Assembly: GCA_029099805.1 (NCBI GenBank)
Contig: JAQXOR010000176.1
Span: forward strand, 1 to 59,736
From: Lachnospiraceae bacterium
GTDB lineage: Bacteria; Bacillota; Clostridia; Lachnospirales; Lachnospiraceae
Length of the DNA stretch: 59,736 bases
Direction: 5' to 3'
Numbering within the stretch: position 1 is the stretch's first letter; every line of letters starts with the position of its first letter. Positions 8,795 through 17,018 of the stretch are shown here, piece by piece. Under the pieces are notes generated by a model, which did not search any database, was not told the origin of the DNA, and saw only the letters and a program-made list of their open reading frames with translations. The position numbers and the translations under genes are program-made.

Positions 8795-9514
8795 CTATAT
8801 TCTTTTCGCATTCTTGTCAATATAGGTAAGATATGCCTCCGCAAATTTCCCGACATTTCGTCTGGAAATCTTCAGTGATACATTCAGGCCGCGCAGCTCC
8901 AGCAACTCGTTCTCTCTACATTTTACATAAAGCAAAGACACCATATACGACTTATGAATTCGAAAGAATCCCTTATCCTGCAGTTTTTCCTCCCACTCCT
9001 TTAACGTCACAGTACTGCTATACACTTCTCCATATTTATCATAAATATAGGTACCATCACCAAATGCCTCAAAGTATACAACCTGATTTAAAGCAAGCTC
9101 AAATACCTTCCCTTTCTGACTCACTACAACCTTCTCTTCTTTGCGGTTTTCTTGCGCTAATTCCATCAAAGTTCTGTGCACTTGTTCTGCATTTACCGGC
9201 TTGTTTAAGAATCGAAACGCTTTTACTCGAAACGCATCATACACACATTCTGTATGGCTCGTCAAAAAAACAATCTGTGATTCAATCTTACGTTCCCGCA
9301 ATTCTTTTGCGGTCTTCATCCCATTCGTTCCCGGCATCTCAATATCCAAAAAAATCAAATCAAAAATTTCATCTGACTGTAACAGCTCGTCCCCACAATT
9401 GTACTCACGCAAGTAAACATTGTCATCATAGGAACGAATACATTTTACAAGCCGGCTGCGGAAAATCTTTTCATCATCACATACTGCAATTCTGTAAGTT
9501 GCGTTCTCTGCCAT
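8795..9514 (-). CDS. AgrA-like LytTR response regulator
   Basis: 239 residues from ATG 9514, chosen because GGAGAAGGGG sits just upstream; an ATG at 9529 would overlap that site. N-terminal receiver with CDDE and FDLIFLDIEMPGTNG (acceptor Asp near residue 57) and the conserved Lys in FLNKPV. C-terminal LytTR DNA-binding domain from about residue 135 (VVYFEAFGDGTYIY, FFRIHKSYMVSL). LytTR proteins bind paired about 9-bp direct repeats one every 21-22 bp; exactly such boxes lie at 7449-7488 and 20852-20891, making these the probable targets. Transcribed first in the kinase operon. Confidence 0.9.
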   Translation of the reverse strand: MAENATYRIAVCDDEKIFRSRLVKCIRSYDDNVYLREYNCGDELLQSDEIFDLIFLDIEMPGTNGMKTAKELRERKIESQIVFLTSHTECVYDAFRVKAFRFLNKPVNAEQVHRTLMELAQENRKEEKVVVSQKGKVFELALNQVVYFEAFGDGTYIYDKYGEVYSSTVTLKEWEEKLQDKGFFRIHKSYMVSLLYVKCRENELLELRGLNVSLKISRRNVGKFAEAYLTYIDKNAKRI

Positions 9515-9559
9515 TTTCCCCTTCTCCATTGAATATAATTTTCAAAAAACACACAATGT

Positions 9560-9589
9560 ATTTTATCATTTTACAAATTCAATTGTCAA
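9560..9589 (-). promoter_or_regulatory. Promoter of the AgrA/AgrC-like operon
   Basis: Minus strand TTGACA (9584-9589) and TAAAAT (9560-9565) with an 18-bp spacer, 46 bp upstream of the regulator start. No copy of the 40-bp box is seen here, so expression is probably constitutive rather than autoinduced. Confidence 0.65.
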
Positions 9590-9692
9590 TATTGTTAATA
9601 TTTTCTTACACAATTTCAAAGCTGCTTGTATACAGAACCATTCTCTTTCGCCAATGCACCATACGCTCCAATCACCATTTCCACTCAAAAAA

Positions 9693-9732
9693 CCTCCCAT
9701 GATTATACGGCTTCACGTATAACCATGAGAGG
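9693..9732 (-). terminator. Terminator of the RiPP operon
   Basis: A long stem (CCTCTCATGGTTATACG pairing with CGTATAATCATGGGAGG) and short loop, followed on the minus strand by TTTTTT. It closes the operon that ends with the glycosyltransferase-like gene. Confidence 0.85.
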
Positions 9733-9734
9733 CT

Positions 9735-9780
9735 TTTCTGCTGCAAATCCGTGCGATTCGCCGGAGGCTTCTAAGGAAGC
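9735..9780 (+). repeat. Dispersed repeat copy A
   Basis: About 43 bp containing CGTGCGATTCGCCGGAGG and TCTAAGGAAGC, matching on the opposite strand at 21070-21112 with few mismatches. Beside it AGGAAGCAC...GTGCTTCCT (9771-9804) forms a stem-loop just after the last RiPP gene. Confidence 0.55.
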
Positions 9781-9807
9781 ACAGAATTTATCAGTGCTTC
9801 CTAAAAA

Positions 9808-10647
9808 CTAATTTGCAATTCTGTTTATGTTCTCTATGTAGTACTGCTGCTCATTCACATACTTATTTTTAAATGGTCGCTCAATGACCCGCCAGTTTCC
9901 GCCTGCATTATGTACTACGGTAATCATATCCCCATTCTTCGTATAAATAATGTCGTCCTTTATGGAATACTCTTCTTTATCATGCGAAATCACAACATAA
10001 TTATACTGGTTATCCAAAAAAGTCTTCTCCGTTTCCTCCAACTTGTACCACTCACAATTTAAGAACAATTGATCCACCCCGAAATACTCAATTCCGCATG
10101 CTAAAATATCATTATATACCTTTCTATAAAGTACCTCCATCTTTTCTCTGTCACCGCACACCACTCCGGCGTTAATGACACGGCGACCTTTCAGCTCATG
10201 CATCACCTGATCTCTCATCTCAACCGACAAGTTATTCATCCCCCGGTCTGTCCAATCATCTTCACCTACAATTCTGTCCTCTGTAATTACTCCAATTTTA
10301 TTTTCAGTAAGTTCAAACATTGGCCACAATGATTGCTGAAACCAAACATCTCCTCCGTCAATTACCAGCACCTGCTTAATTTCTTCATCAAGTGTACGGA
10401 GCACTTGCGGTATATGTTTAAAACGAATTGCAAAAACGGCTAACTCCTTCTTCAGTCGATAGATTAACACCGGAAATTTTTTCCTGATTCTTTCTGAAAC
10501 AACCTCACTCATTCCGTAATCCAATACAATCACTTTGCCGCTATACTTTGCTTTGTTAAATAATGTTTCTAAAAAGTCAAACTCAAGATTTTCTTCATAA
10601 TTCTGATCAATACACGTAATAATTGCTGTATTCTTTTCATTCATCAT
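9808..10647 (-). CDS. Glycosyltransferase-like protein of the RiPP operon
   Basis: 279 residues, cytoplasmic, no signal peptide. The order IITCIDQNYEENL, VIVLDYGMS, VLVIDGGDVWFQ, VINAGVVCGDREKM, GVDQLFLNCEWY and VVHNAGGNW recalls GT-A nucleotide-sugar transferases: an early beta strand, a D-x-D-like DGGDVW acidic motif near residue 97, an N-A-G motif and a late histidine (HNAGG). This mirrors GT8-like or NDP-sugar transferase folds, but I cannot name the family. It starts one base after the stop of the preceding gene and is last in the operon. Likely role: sugar addition to the peptide or a carrier-bound intermediate. Confidence 0.55.
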   Translation of the reverse strand: MMNEKNTAIITCIDQNYEENLEFDFLETLFNKAKYSGKVIVLDYGMSEVVSERIRKKFPVLIYRLKKELAVFAIRFKHIPQVLRTLDEEIKQVLVIDGGDVWFQQSLWPMFELTENKIGVITEDRIVGEDDWTDRGMNNLSVEMRDQVMHELKGRRVINAGVVCGDREKMEVLYRKVYNDILACGIEYFGVDQLFLNCEWYKLEETEKTFLDNQYNYVVISHDKEEYSIKDDIIYTKNGDMITVVHNAGGNWRVIERPFKNKYVNEQQYYIENINRIAN

Positions 10648-10648
10648 C

Positions 10649-12151
10649 TCACGCCACCGCCTTCAACTCTTTGATAAGTCCACCAACTAACTTTTTCTCC
10701 TGCAAATATAGCTCATCCAACGCTACCAGTATCCGATTTTCCATACCGGACTTCAATTTATTCTTTATTACAAGATTTTTTAGCAGCAATGCCTGTTTCA
10801 ATACTACCTCACTATCCTTTTCCAAATCATCCGCACATTCCGTTTCTCTGAAAACATATTCATTCAAGCATCGCACCCGTTGCATCATTATCTGTGCGTG
10901 CTCAAACAAAAGATAGCTTATTCGTACATCATTAAACAGTAGCTGATTTCCGGTTTGTGAATCTCTGAGACAATGAAAAATGTTCAATCCGTAAACACCA
11001 TCCTGCTCTGCCAGATTATTCGAAAAAAAGATATGATTGCCGCGACCAAGGTAAAAATTTTCCAACTGAAATATCAAATTAGAAATATCAATATGACACG
11101 CACAAAGATTATAATCTCGCTTATAAACAACAATGTTGTTCATCTCATCCAAACTCATTTTCTCAATATTCCCGGCAGAAATCTTGCTTGAAATCAACTT
11201 ATTTGCATACCCTAAAACGTTGAAACTATCTTCCTTCTCGTCATACCCGTAAAATAGATTGTAGTGCATGTAATGTTCCTTTTGATAGCAGTATCTTTGT
11301 GGGACATAATACTCATCCAGATTCATGGATACATAATGTTGTTGCTGAATACTCTTTTTCAAATAAGTTACAACATCCGGACAAAAGCTCTTTCGTTCCT
11401 TCCAATTCGTATATGTCACATTCAGGAACTGATCTGCATTTCTGTATTCATAACAATAGTTCTTTATCGGATTCATACGATAATCCAAATATACGTTTCC
11501 GATATCATCTTTCGGATCATATCTCAGTTGAATATAATTCATTGCTAACCATTCACCATATTCACCGTTTGACAGATTGTCTCCAAAAACTCCGATTATT
11601 GCATCTGTTTCATCTGCTTTCATTTGTATTGTCTCTATCTCATCCCAGCATTTGCCGTCATAAGACAGATAACAGGATACCATCTCGTGATTTCTTACCA
11701 TTCGATACCATACAATACTATTATTATTCCACGAACGATTTACCCGATGGTTTCCCCCATACATGGTTGTAATTCCATATTGATGTATGCACATACGATA
11801 AAGATTTCCTCCCAATCCCCTTCGTTTCCCCAGCGTACCAAACAATAAATTCACATGAGCTCCTCGACGTGCGTTTTTCAGTGTCTGAAGACATAATACC
11901 ACTTCATCTTCTGTTTCACTTTTTCTGGTTAAGAAAAATTTGTTTTCCTTTGTCACATCAGACTCACTCTTTACACATACTGTATCTCCTTCCAATTGCA
12001 ATGTAACATTTTTGGTATATGAATCCCATTCATATCGTTCTCTTTCCAGCAACTGCGCTGTCACAAGTTCCTGACAGTCAATAATTGCATTTACTATCGC
12101 ATGATGCAAATATGTTTTTACTTGGGGCTGTATGTTAAGAGGCAGTTCCAT
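10649..12151 (-). CDS. BtrH-like acyltransferase domain protein with concanavalin-like N-terminus
   Basis: 500 residues from ATG 12151 (GGGGGTG upstream); a start 30 bp earlier lacks a ribosome site. Residues about 60-220 look like a laminin-G/DUF1349-type beta sandwich (YGGNHRVNRSWNNN, SYDGKCWDEIETI). The middle, around 235-360, resembles the N-terminal domain of butirosin protein BtrH: YVSMNLDEYYVPQRYCYQKE, YMHYNLFYGYDEKEDSFNVL. BtrH moves an acyl group from an acyl carrier protein to an amine acceptor; the operon encodes a carrier protein two genes upstream, so acyl transfer to the peptide is a good hypothesis. Overlaps the GH10 gene by 17 nt. Assignment rests on motif memory, not alignment. 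Confidence 0.5.
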   Translation of the reverse strand: MELPLNIQPQVKTYLHHAIVNAIIDCQELVTAQLLERERYEWDSYTKNVTLQLEGDTVCVKSESDVTKENKFFLTRKSETEDEVVLCLQTLKNARRGAHVNLLFGTLGKRRGLGGNLYRMCIHQYGITTMYGGNHRVNRSWNNNSIVWYRMVRNHEMVSCYLSYDGKCWDEIETIQMKADETDAIIGVFGDNLSNGEYGEWLAMNYIQLRYDPKDDIGNVYLDYRMNPIKNYCYEYRNADQFLNVTYTNWKERKSFCPDVVTYLKKSIQQQHYVSMNLDEYYVPQRYCYQKEHYMHYNLFYGYDEKEDSFNVLGYANKLISSKISAGNIEKMSLDEMNNIVVYKRDYNLCACHIDISNLIFQLENFYLGRGNHIFFSNNLAEQDGVYGLNIFHCLRDSQTGNQLLFNDVRISYLLFEHAQIMMQRVRCLNEYVFRETECADDLEKDSEVVLKQALLLKNLVIKNKLKSGMENRILVALDELYLQEKKLVGGLIKELKAVA

Positions 12152-13166
12152 ACTGCTCACCCCCAAACTCCATAACAGCATATAACGCAGCTTTCGGCTT
12201 CAAGTCCACATCAAAGAGCAATGGCGCATCCTTACGTCCCTTTACCGGAAAATCATCCAGCCATGTATCATCATCTGCGACTCCCCATAATGTTACATTT
12301 GTCACCACATCACTGTATTGCCTGTAAACTTCAAACAGCCTGTAATACATCTCTTCCTGCCGCTTCTGGCGCTCAAATACATCAACGCCCAGATGAGGTC
12401 TTCTATCAGAATATTCAAACAGTGAAACATCTAACTCCGTAATATGAATCTGCAGTCCAAGCCTTGCATACCGTTCAATCTCCGCTCTTACCTCCTCCAT
12501 TTTCGGATACGCAATACTATAATGCCCCTGTATTCCGATTCCGTGAATCGGCACTCTCTTTTTTTTCAGTCTTTCCACCAAAGTACAAATCCGTTCCTGC
12601 TTTTCCTGCTGATTTCCGTTAAATTCATTCAAAAAAAGTTGGGCTTTCGGATCAGCCTCTCTTGCATAATGGAATGCCTTATCAATATAATCCTCCCCGA
12701 TTATATCGAACCATCTCGTTTTTCTTAAAAAACCATCGTCGTTATCAATTACCTCATTGACCACATCCCAGCAGTTCACCCTGCCTTTATAACGACTCAC
12801 AATCTCGGAAATATGTTCCTCCATTACCTTCAATGTGTCCTCCCGGGTAAGTATGTCTGTATTTTCATCACAAATCCAGCCCGGCATCTGTTCGTGCCAA
12901 AGCAAGGTATGACCTCGCATATATTTCCCTGAACGAGTTGCGTATTCTACCAGTTTATCCGACGCATCCCATGCAAATCGCCCTCGTTCAGGATGGATTT
13001 TCTCAAATTTCATGTCATTCTCTGATGTAATGCTGTTAAAATGCTGTTGCAGTATGCCCTGATACCGGAAAATATCTTCCGCATCCACAGCCGCACCTAT
13101 CTTAAAGAAGCCTTTATACTCTTTACATAAAGACTTTGTTAATTCGAAACCTCTCTTTCCTTCCAT
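12135..13166 (-). CDS. GH10 endo-1,4-beta-xylanase-like glycosidase, no secretion signal
   Basis: 343 residues from ATG 13166, which has AGGAGG 4 nt upstream. It is a complete GH10 barrel: RGHTLLWHEQMPGW, acid/base Glu in CWDVVNE (residue 138), LFLNEFN, GIGIQGHYS, nucleophile Glu in IHITELDVS (residue 244) and LWGVADDDTW near the end. All catalytic residues are present. There is no signal peptide, carbohydrate-binding module or anchor, so it acts in the cytoplasm. It sits between the acyl carrier gene and the BtrH-like gene of the RiPP operon, overlapping the latter, an unusual place for a xylanase. It may trim or transfer a glycan on a biosynthetic intermediate. Confidence 0.9.
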   Translation of the reverse strand: MEGKRGFELTKSLCKEYKGFFKIGAAVDAEDIFRYQGILQQHFNSITSENDMKFEKIHPERGRFAWDASDKLVEYATRSGKYMRGHTLLWHEQMPGWICDENTDILTREDTLKVMEEHISEIVSRYKGRVNCWDVVNEVIDNDDGFLRKTRWFDIIGEDYIDKAFHYAREADPKAQLFLNEFNGNQQEKQERICTLVERLKKKRVPIHGIGIQGHYSIAYPKMEEVRAEIERYARLGLQIHITELDVSLFEYSDRRPHLGVDVFERQKRQEEMYYRLFEVYRQYSDVVTNVTLWGVADDDTWLDDFPVKGRKDAPLLFDVDLKPKAALYAVMEFGGEQYGTAS

Positions 13167-13182
13167 TTTACCTCCTCTTCCG

Positions 13183-13428
13183 CTAGTTACCCACAGCAAT
13201 TATGCTTCCAATAGTATCAACAAATGATTCTATCGTCATTGTATTGTCCGCTAGCAGCATATCATCTCCGACTTCTATTCCGAATGTCTCTTCCATCTCC
13301 ACTATAAATCTGATAAAGCTGAGAGAATCTGACAATATGTCACCTAAAGAATACTTGTTTCTTATTGCCTCTTCCATATCAATTCCCAAGTTTTCAAAAC
13401 ATTCTGCCGCTTTTTCTCTGTAATTCAT
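13183..13428 (-). CDS. Acyl (or peptidyl) carrier protein of the RiPP operon
   Basis: 81 residues with the carrier-protein four-helix pattern and the phosphopantetheine site in GDILSDSLSFIRF (Ser 35), followed by VEMEETFGIEV as helix II. Charge is strongly acidic as expected. GGAGG lies 5 nt upstream of ATG. Carrier-protein-like genes are known in some clostridial radical SAM peptide clusters (I recall an acyl-carrier-related TIGR family in the Clo7bot systems). It would carry a thioester substrate for a partner transferase such as the BtrH-like protein downstream. No acyl-loading enzyme is encoded in the operon. Confidence 0.88.
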   Translation of the reverse strand: MNYREKAAECFENLGIDMEEAIRNKYSLGDILSDSLSFIRFIVEMEETFGIEVGDDMLLADNTMTIESFVDTIGSIIAVGN

Positions 13429-13452
13429 TTTGCCTCCTGATAACCTTACAAT

Positions 13453-15195
13453 CTACTCATACCACTCTTTCTGCAACTCATACATTTCGCTGTACATACC
13501 ACTGTTCTTCATCAGCTCACCATGCGTACCGTCTTCCGCCACCCGACCGTCCCGGAAGAACAAAATCCGGTCGGAATACTTTGTAAAACCTAGGCGATGC
13601 GAAATAAAGAAAATGGTCTTCTCTTTGCCGAGCTCTAAAATACTTTTATACATTTCGATTTCTGCCATCGGATCAAGAAACGCGGTCGGTTCATCCAGAA
13701 TCCATATGTTTGCTTCCTTATCCGCCAAAAGCTTTGCCATTGCAAGTCTCTGGTATTGTCCTTTGGAAAGTTCCACTCCGTTCGTCAACTGCCCGAGCTC
13801 CGTATCCAGTCCTTTCGGAAGGCTTTTTACTTTCTCATACAGTTCAACTTTCTTCAAGATATCATACATCTCTTCATCCGACAGCTTTGCACCCCCAAGC
13901 TCGATATTTTCACGCACCGTCATTGCATAAGACGGGAAATCCTGCAGGATGGCAGCGCACCTTCCGATGGTGTTTTGAACAGCTCCCTTTTCTCCTTCCA
14001 AAAGACCAAGCAACACTGAAACAAATGTCGTTTTTCCCGAACCATTTGCTCCTACAATCGAAATTTTCTCACCTTTACGGAACTGCTTTGTTACTCCCTT
14101 TAAAATCAACGGTCCGTTTCCATACCGATAGGTCAGATTATTGATTGCTAGCTCTGCCTCCAAATCGTTTCTGCTTACAATTGCCTCTTCCCGTTCCTCA
14201 TACCCCATAATTTCTTCGTAGGCCTGAACTACCTGTATATATTCTTTTTCATCAAACGCAAAATGGATTAATCCGTTCACAATAGAATATATGCTCATCA
14301 TAATTCCACTCACCAAAGTAAGTAAGCCGATTTCATTCTCTCCGGAAACAATTCTTGTTCCGCAGAACAGAAGCATCAATACAAACGCAATACCGAATCC
14401 GATTACCGAAACAAATCCGGTTCCGAAATTAAACAAATTTCCTTTCATAGTACAGGCTCGTTCTTCGTCCGCGCACCTGGAATATCGCTCTGCGAAATAA
14501 CCAATCTGACGATTAATCTGAATATTTGCGTGATTCACACGATCCGCCGCAATACATTCATAATAATTTGTCTTACGCTGCAGTGGAATCACACGGTCCG
14601 CATAAAAGTTTCCGAACTTCTTAATTAACAAAATCCCCACCGCAGCCGTCACTGCAATTGCACCGGTCACAAGCACAACCAGATACAGACTGATATCTCC
14701 CAGCATCACATAATAAACAACCAGGCGGATGATATAGTTTAACAGCATCGTCATCACAAACAATGAAGTCGGATACCTCCTTGCCGCTTCCTGCGAAAGC
14801 GTAATCTTATGATACGTGTCGGTGTTCTCAAAATATTCATATTTAATCTTCGCCAGCTTGTTTAAAAGTGTTTCATCTACATCAAGTCCTACGTACTTTG
14901 CATACCAGTTATAAACAATGTCAAATACCCATTTGCTGACACATAACAAAAGTAGGATAACGAGGAATAACAATGCATACAACAACACCGTATTCATCTT
15001 ATAACCACTCTGCATCTCTGCAATTGAGTTGGTCAAAAACTCCGAATACTTTACAGTAACAATTTCCTCCAACGGAAGCAGCAACGAAATGAAGAGCAAT
15101 ACACCCGTCCGTATCGGATAACATTGAACCATACGTGCTACTGTCCTTAAGTTATACACCATAAATTGTTTGATTTTTTTCAGGCCATTCTTCAT
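13453..15195 (-). CDS. ABC exporter half-transporter (TM-NBD), copy 1
   Basis: 580 residues from ATG 15195; a GTG at 15201 overlaps the upstream stop but has a poorer ribosome-site distance. Six membrane helices in residues 15-310, then a nucleotide-binding domain with Walker A GANGSGKTT, signature LSKGQYQRLAM, Walker B WILDEPTAFLD and the H-loop ISHR. No C39 peptidase domain, so it does not cleave the leader. With the immediately preceding paralogue it probably forms a heterodimeric exporter for the modified peptide. Separated from the other half by 2 nt. Confidence 0.9.
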   Translation of the reverse strand: MKNGLKKIKQFMVYNLRTVARMVQCYPIRTGVLLFISLLLPLEEIVTVKYSEFLTNSIAEMQSGYKMNTVLLYALLFLVILLLLCVSKWVFDIVYNWYAKYVGLDVDETLLNKLAKIKYEYFENTDTYHKITLSQEAARRYPTSLFVMTMLLNYIIRLVVYYVMLGDISLYLVVLVTGAIAVTAAVGILLIKKFGNFYADRVIPLQRKTNYYECIAADRVNHANIQINRQIGYFAERYSRCADEERACTMKGNLFNFGTGFVSVIGFGIAFVLMLLFCGTRIVSGENEIGLLTLVSGIMMSIYSIVNGLIHFAFDEKEYIQVVQAYEEIMGYEEREEAIVSRNDLEAELAINNLTYRYGNGPLILKGVTKQFRKGEKISIVGANGSGKTTFVSVLLGLLEGEKGAVQNTIGRCAAILQDFPSYAMTVRENIELGGAKLSDEEMYDILKKVELYEKVKSLPKGLDTELGQLTNGVELSKGQYQRLAMAKLLADKEANIWILDEPTAFLDPMAEIEMYKSILELGKEKTIFFISHRLGFTKYSDRILFFRDGRVAEDGTHGELMKNSGMYSEMYELQKEWYE

Positions 15196-15197
15196 TC

Positions 15198-17003
15198 TCA
15201 CACCTCTTTTGCATAAGTATACAACTCTTTTTGCCCTTGGAATATTCTTGCATACAGTCCGTCATTTTGAATCAAATCTTCATGTCTTCCTTCTTCCGTA
15301 ATCCGGCCGTTTTCCATTACAATGATTCGATCTGCCAGTCTTGCAAAACCGATTCTGTGTGAAATCAATACTGCTGTTCTTCCGTTTAATACCTTCCGAA
15401 GATTCTTAAGCATCTCGTATTCTTTCATCGGATCCACGGAAGCGGTCGGTTCATCCATCAACAGAATTTCCGGGTCCCCCATATAAGTAGCAGCCAAAAG
15501 GACCTTCTGTTTTTCACCACCGGACAGTTCAATTCCGTCGTTATCATATGCCTTCGAAATAATCGTATCCTCTCCGTTCGGAAGCTTATCCAGAACACTC
15601 TGCAAATCGGCCTGCTCATATGCCTTTTTACACAGTTCGTCGCTCATATCTTCCACACAACCGATGCATACATTTTCTTTTACAGATAACGCATGGATGG
15701 AAAATTCCTGTGATGCCACACCGAAGTAACGGAACCGTTCCTCCGGTACCATCTCATGGATATCACGCCCGTTAATTAAAATCGTTCCTCCGGCATTTTT
15801 TAAACCACCGTACATCAGCTTGGATAAGGTCGTTTTACCACTGCCGTTATACCCTAAAATACTGACAATCTCTCCTTTTTTTACCTCGAAAGACACATCA
15901 TTTACCGCCGGTGCCGGACTGTTCGGATACGTATATGATACATTCTTTACTACTAACGAGCAAAACTCCTTTTTCTTATCTGTCACGTTCCCCTTTCCTT
16001 CTTCCAGCATCTGCTTTACATCCTCATCCGTAAACGGATATACGTACTCATAATATTCTTTAAAGTATCTGGCTTCATCAAACGCACCCTGTACAAAAAC
16101 AGTAATCAATCCTTTGATATTCTGCGTTGCCAACTCCATCATTCCGATTAACATCACAAACGTACCAACGGTGCACATCTTGTTCTGTACAGAAAACAGA
16201 AGGATAATGTCAAACGCTGCTTTCAGTATATACGTAATCACCTGTGCGACATTGTTACAGGAATCCACCTGATTCATTACCTTCATACGCTTTTCCTGAT
16301 ACTTTCGGTTTACATTCTTCCACTTCCCGATTAGCTTTGCTCCGTAACCAAAAATTCTTTGGTCCTTCGCCATATTCTTTTGCATACAGGAATTTTTGAA
16401 GTACGAAGTGTAACGTTCTTCCGTTATTTGTGTTCTGGATATTTCATATTGTTTTTTTGAAATAATTGCTGTAGAAATCACATTGACAACCACTACAATT
16501 CCCAAGTAAATCACAAGAAGCGGTTCATACATGACAAAAACAACAATTGCCGAAATCACAGAAAATATGTTATTAAAAATAATTGTTGCAAGCTTGAATA
16601 CAAAATTACTTGCTTTATAGGTATTCTCCGAAAGAAACGCGTGCCGATCCAAAAACTCCGGGCGAAAAAACTGTTCCTGATTGATGTCATTACTCTTTTT
16701 CATAAAAATACGTTGCATAAACACATCAATTTTTAAACGGAACAAATTGTTTGAAAACGCCTGTAAATACCCAATTAACGACTTCAAAATCCAGAAGGTG
16801 ACATACCCGGCAATTGCAAAATAGAATGCGACTGAAAGACTCCCCTTTGCCACATCGGCAAACAGCTCATCCAACATCAATTTATTCATAGCGTTTCCAC
16901 CTACGGCAATTACTGTCGTTAAAAGCATAATCGCGATTAAACCCATAATGTACTTAAAGCAAAATCGAAATAATTTCTTTAAAATCCATACGGTTTCTTT
17001 CAT
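15198..17003 (-). CDS. ABC exporter half-transporter (TM-NBD), copy 2
   Basis: 601 residues from ATG 17003 (AGGGG 7 nt upstream). Six membrane helices, then Walker A GYNGSGKTTL, signature LSGGEKQKVLL, Walker B ILLMDEPTASVD and ISHR. Only about a third identical by eye to copy 1, as in heterodimeric exporters. Lacks a peptidase domain. Its place right after the subtilisin-like gene supports export of the mature RiPP after leader removal in the cytosol or at the membrane. Confidence 0.9.
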   Translation of the reverse strand: MKETVWILKKLFRFCFKYIMGLIAIMLLTTVIAVGGNAMNKLMLDELFADVAKGSLSVAFYFAIAGYVTFWILKSLIGYLQAFSNNLFRLKIDVFMQRIFMKKSNDINQEQFFRPEFLDRHAFLSENTYKASNFVFKLATIIFNNIFSVISAIVVFVMYEPLLVIYLGIVVVVNVISTAIISKKQYEISRTQITEERYTSYFKNSCMQKNMAKDQRIFGYGAKLIGKWKNVNRKYQEKRMKVMNQVDSCNNVAQVITYILKAAFDIILLFSVQNKMCTVGTFVMLIGMMELATQNIKGLITVFVQGAFDEARYFKEYYEYVYPFTDEDVKQMLEEGKGNVTDKKKEFCSLVVKNVSYTYPNSPAPAVNDVSFEVKKGEIVSILGYNGSGKTTLSKLMYGGLKNAGGTILINGRDIHEMVPEERFRYFGVASQEFSIHALSVKENVCIGCVEDMSDELCKKAYEQADLQSVLDKLPNGEDTIISKAYDNDGIELSGGEKQKVLLAATYMGDPEILLMDEPTASVDPMKEYEMLKNLRKVLNGRTAVLISHRIGFARLADRIIVMENGRITEEGRHEDLIQNDGLYARIFQGQKELYTYAKEV

Positions 17004-17018
17004 CTGCAATCCCCTTTT

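Noticed and set aside
8833..9702. 289-codon plus-strand frame opposite the LytTR regulator
   Set aside because: Antisense shadow of a well-supported gene; no ribosome site and no recognisable domain.
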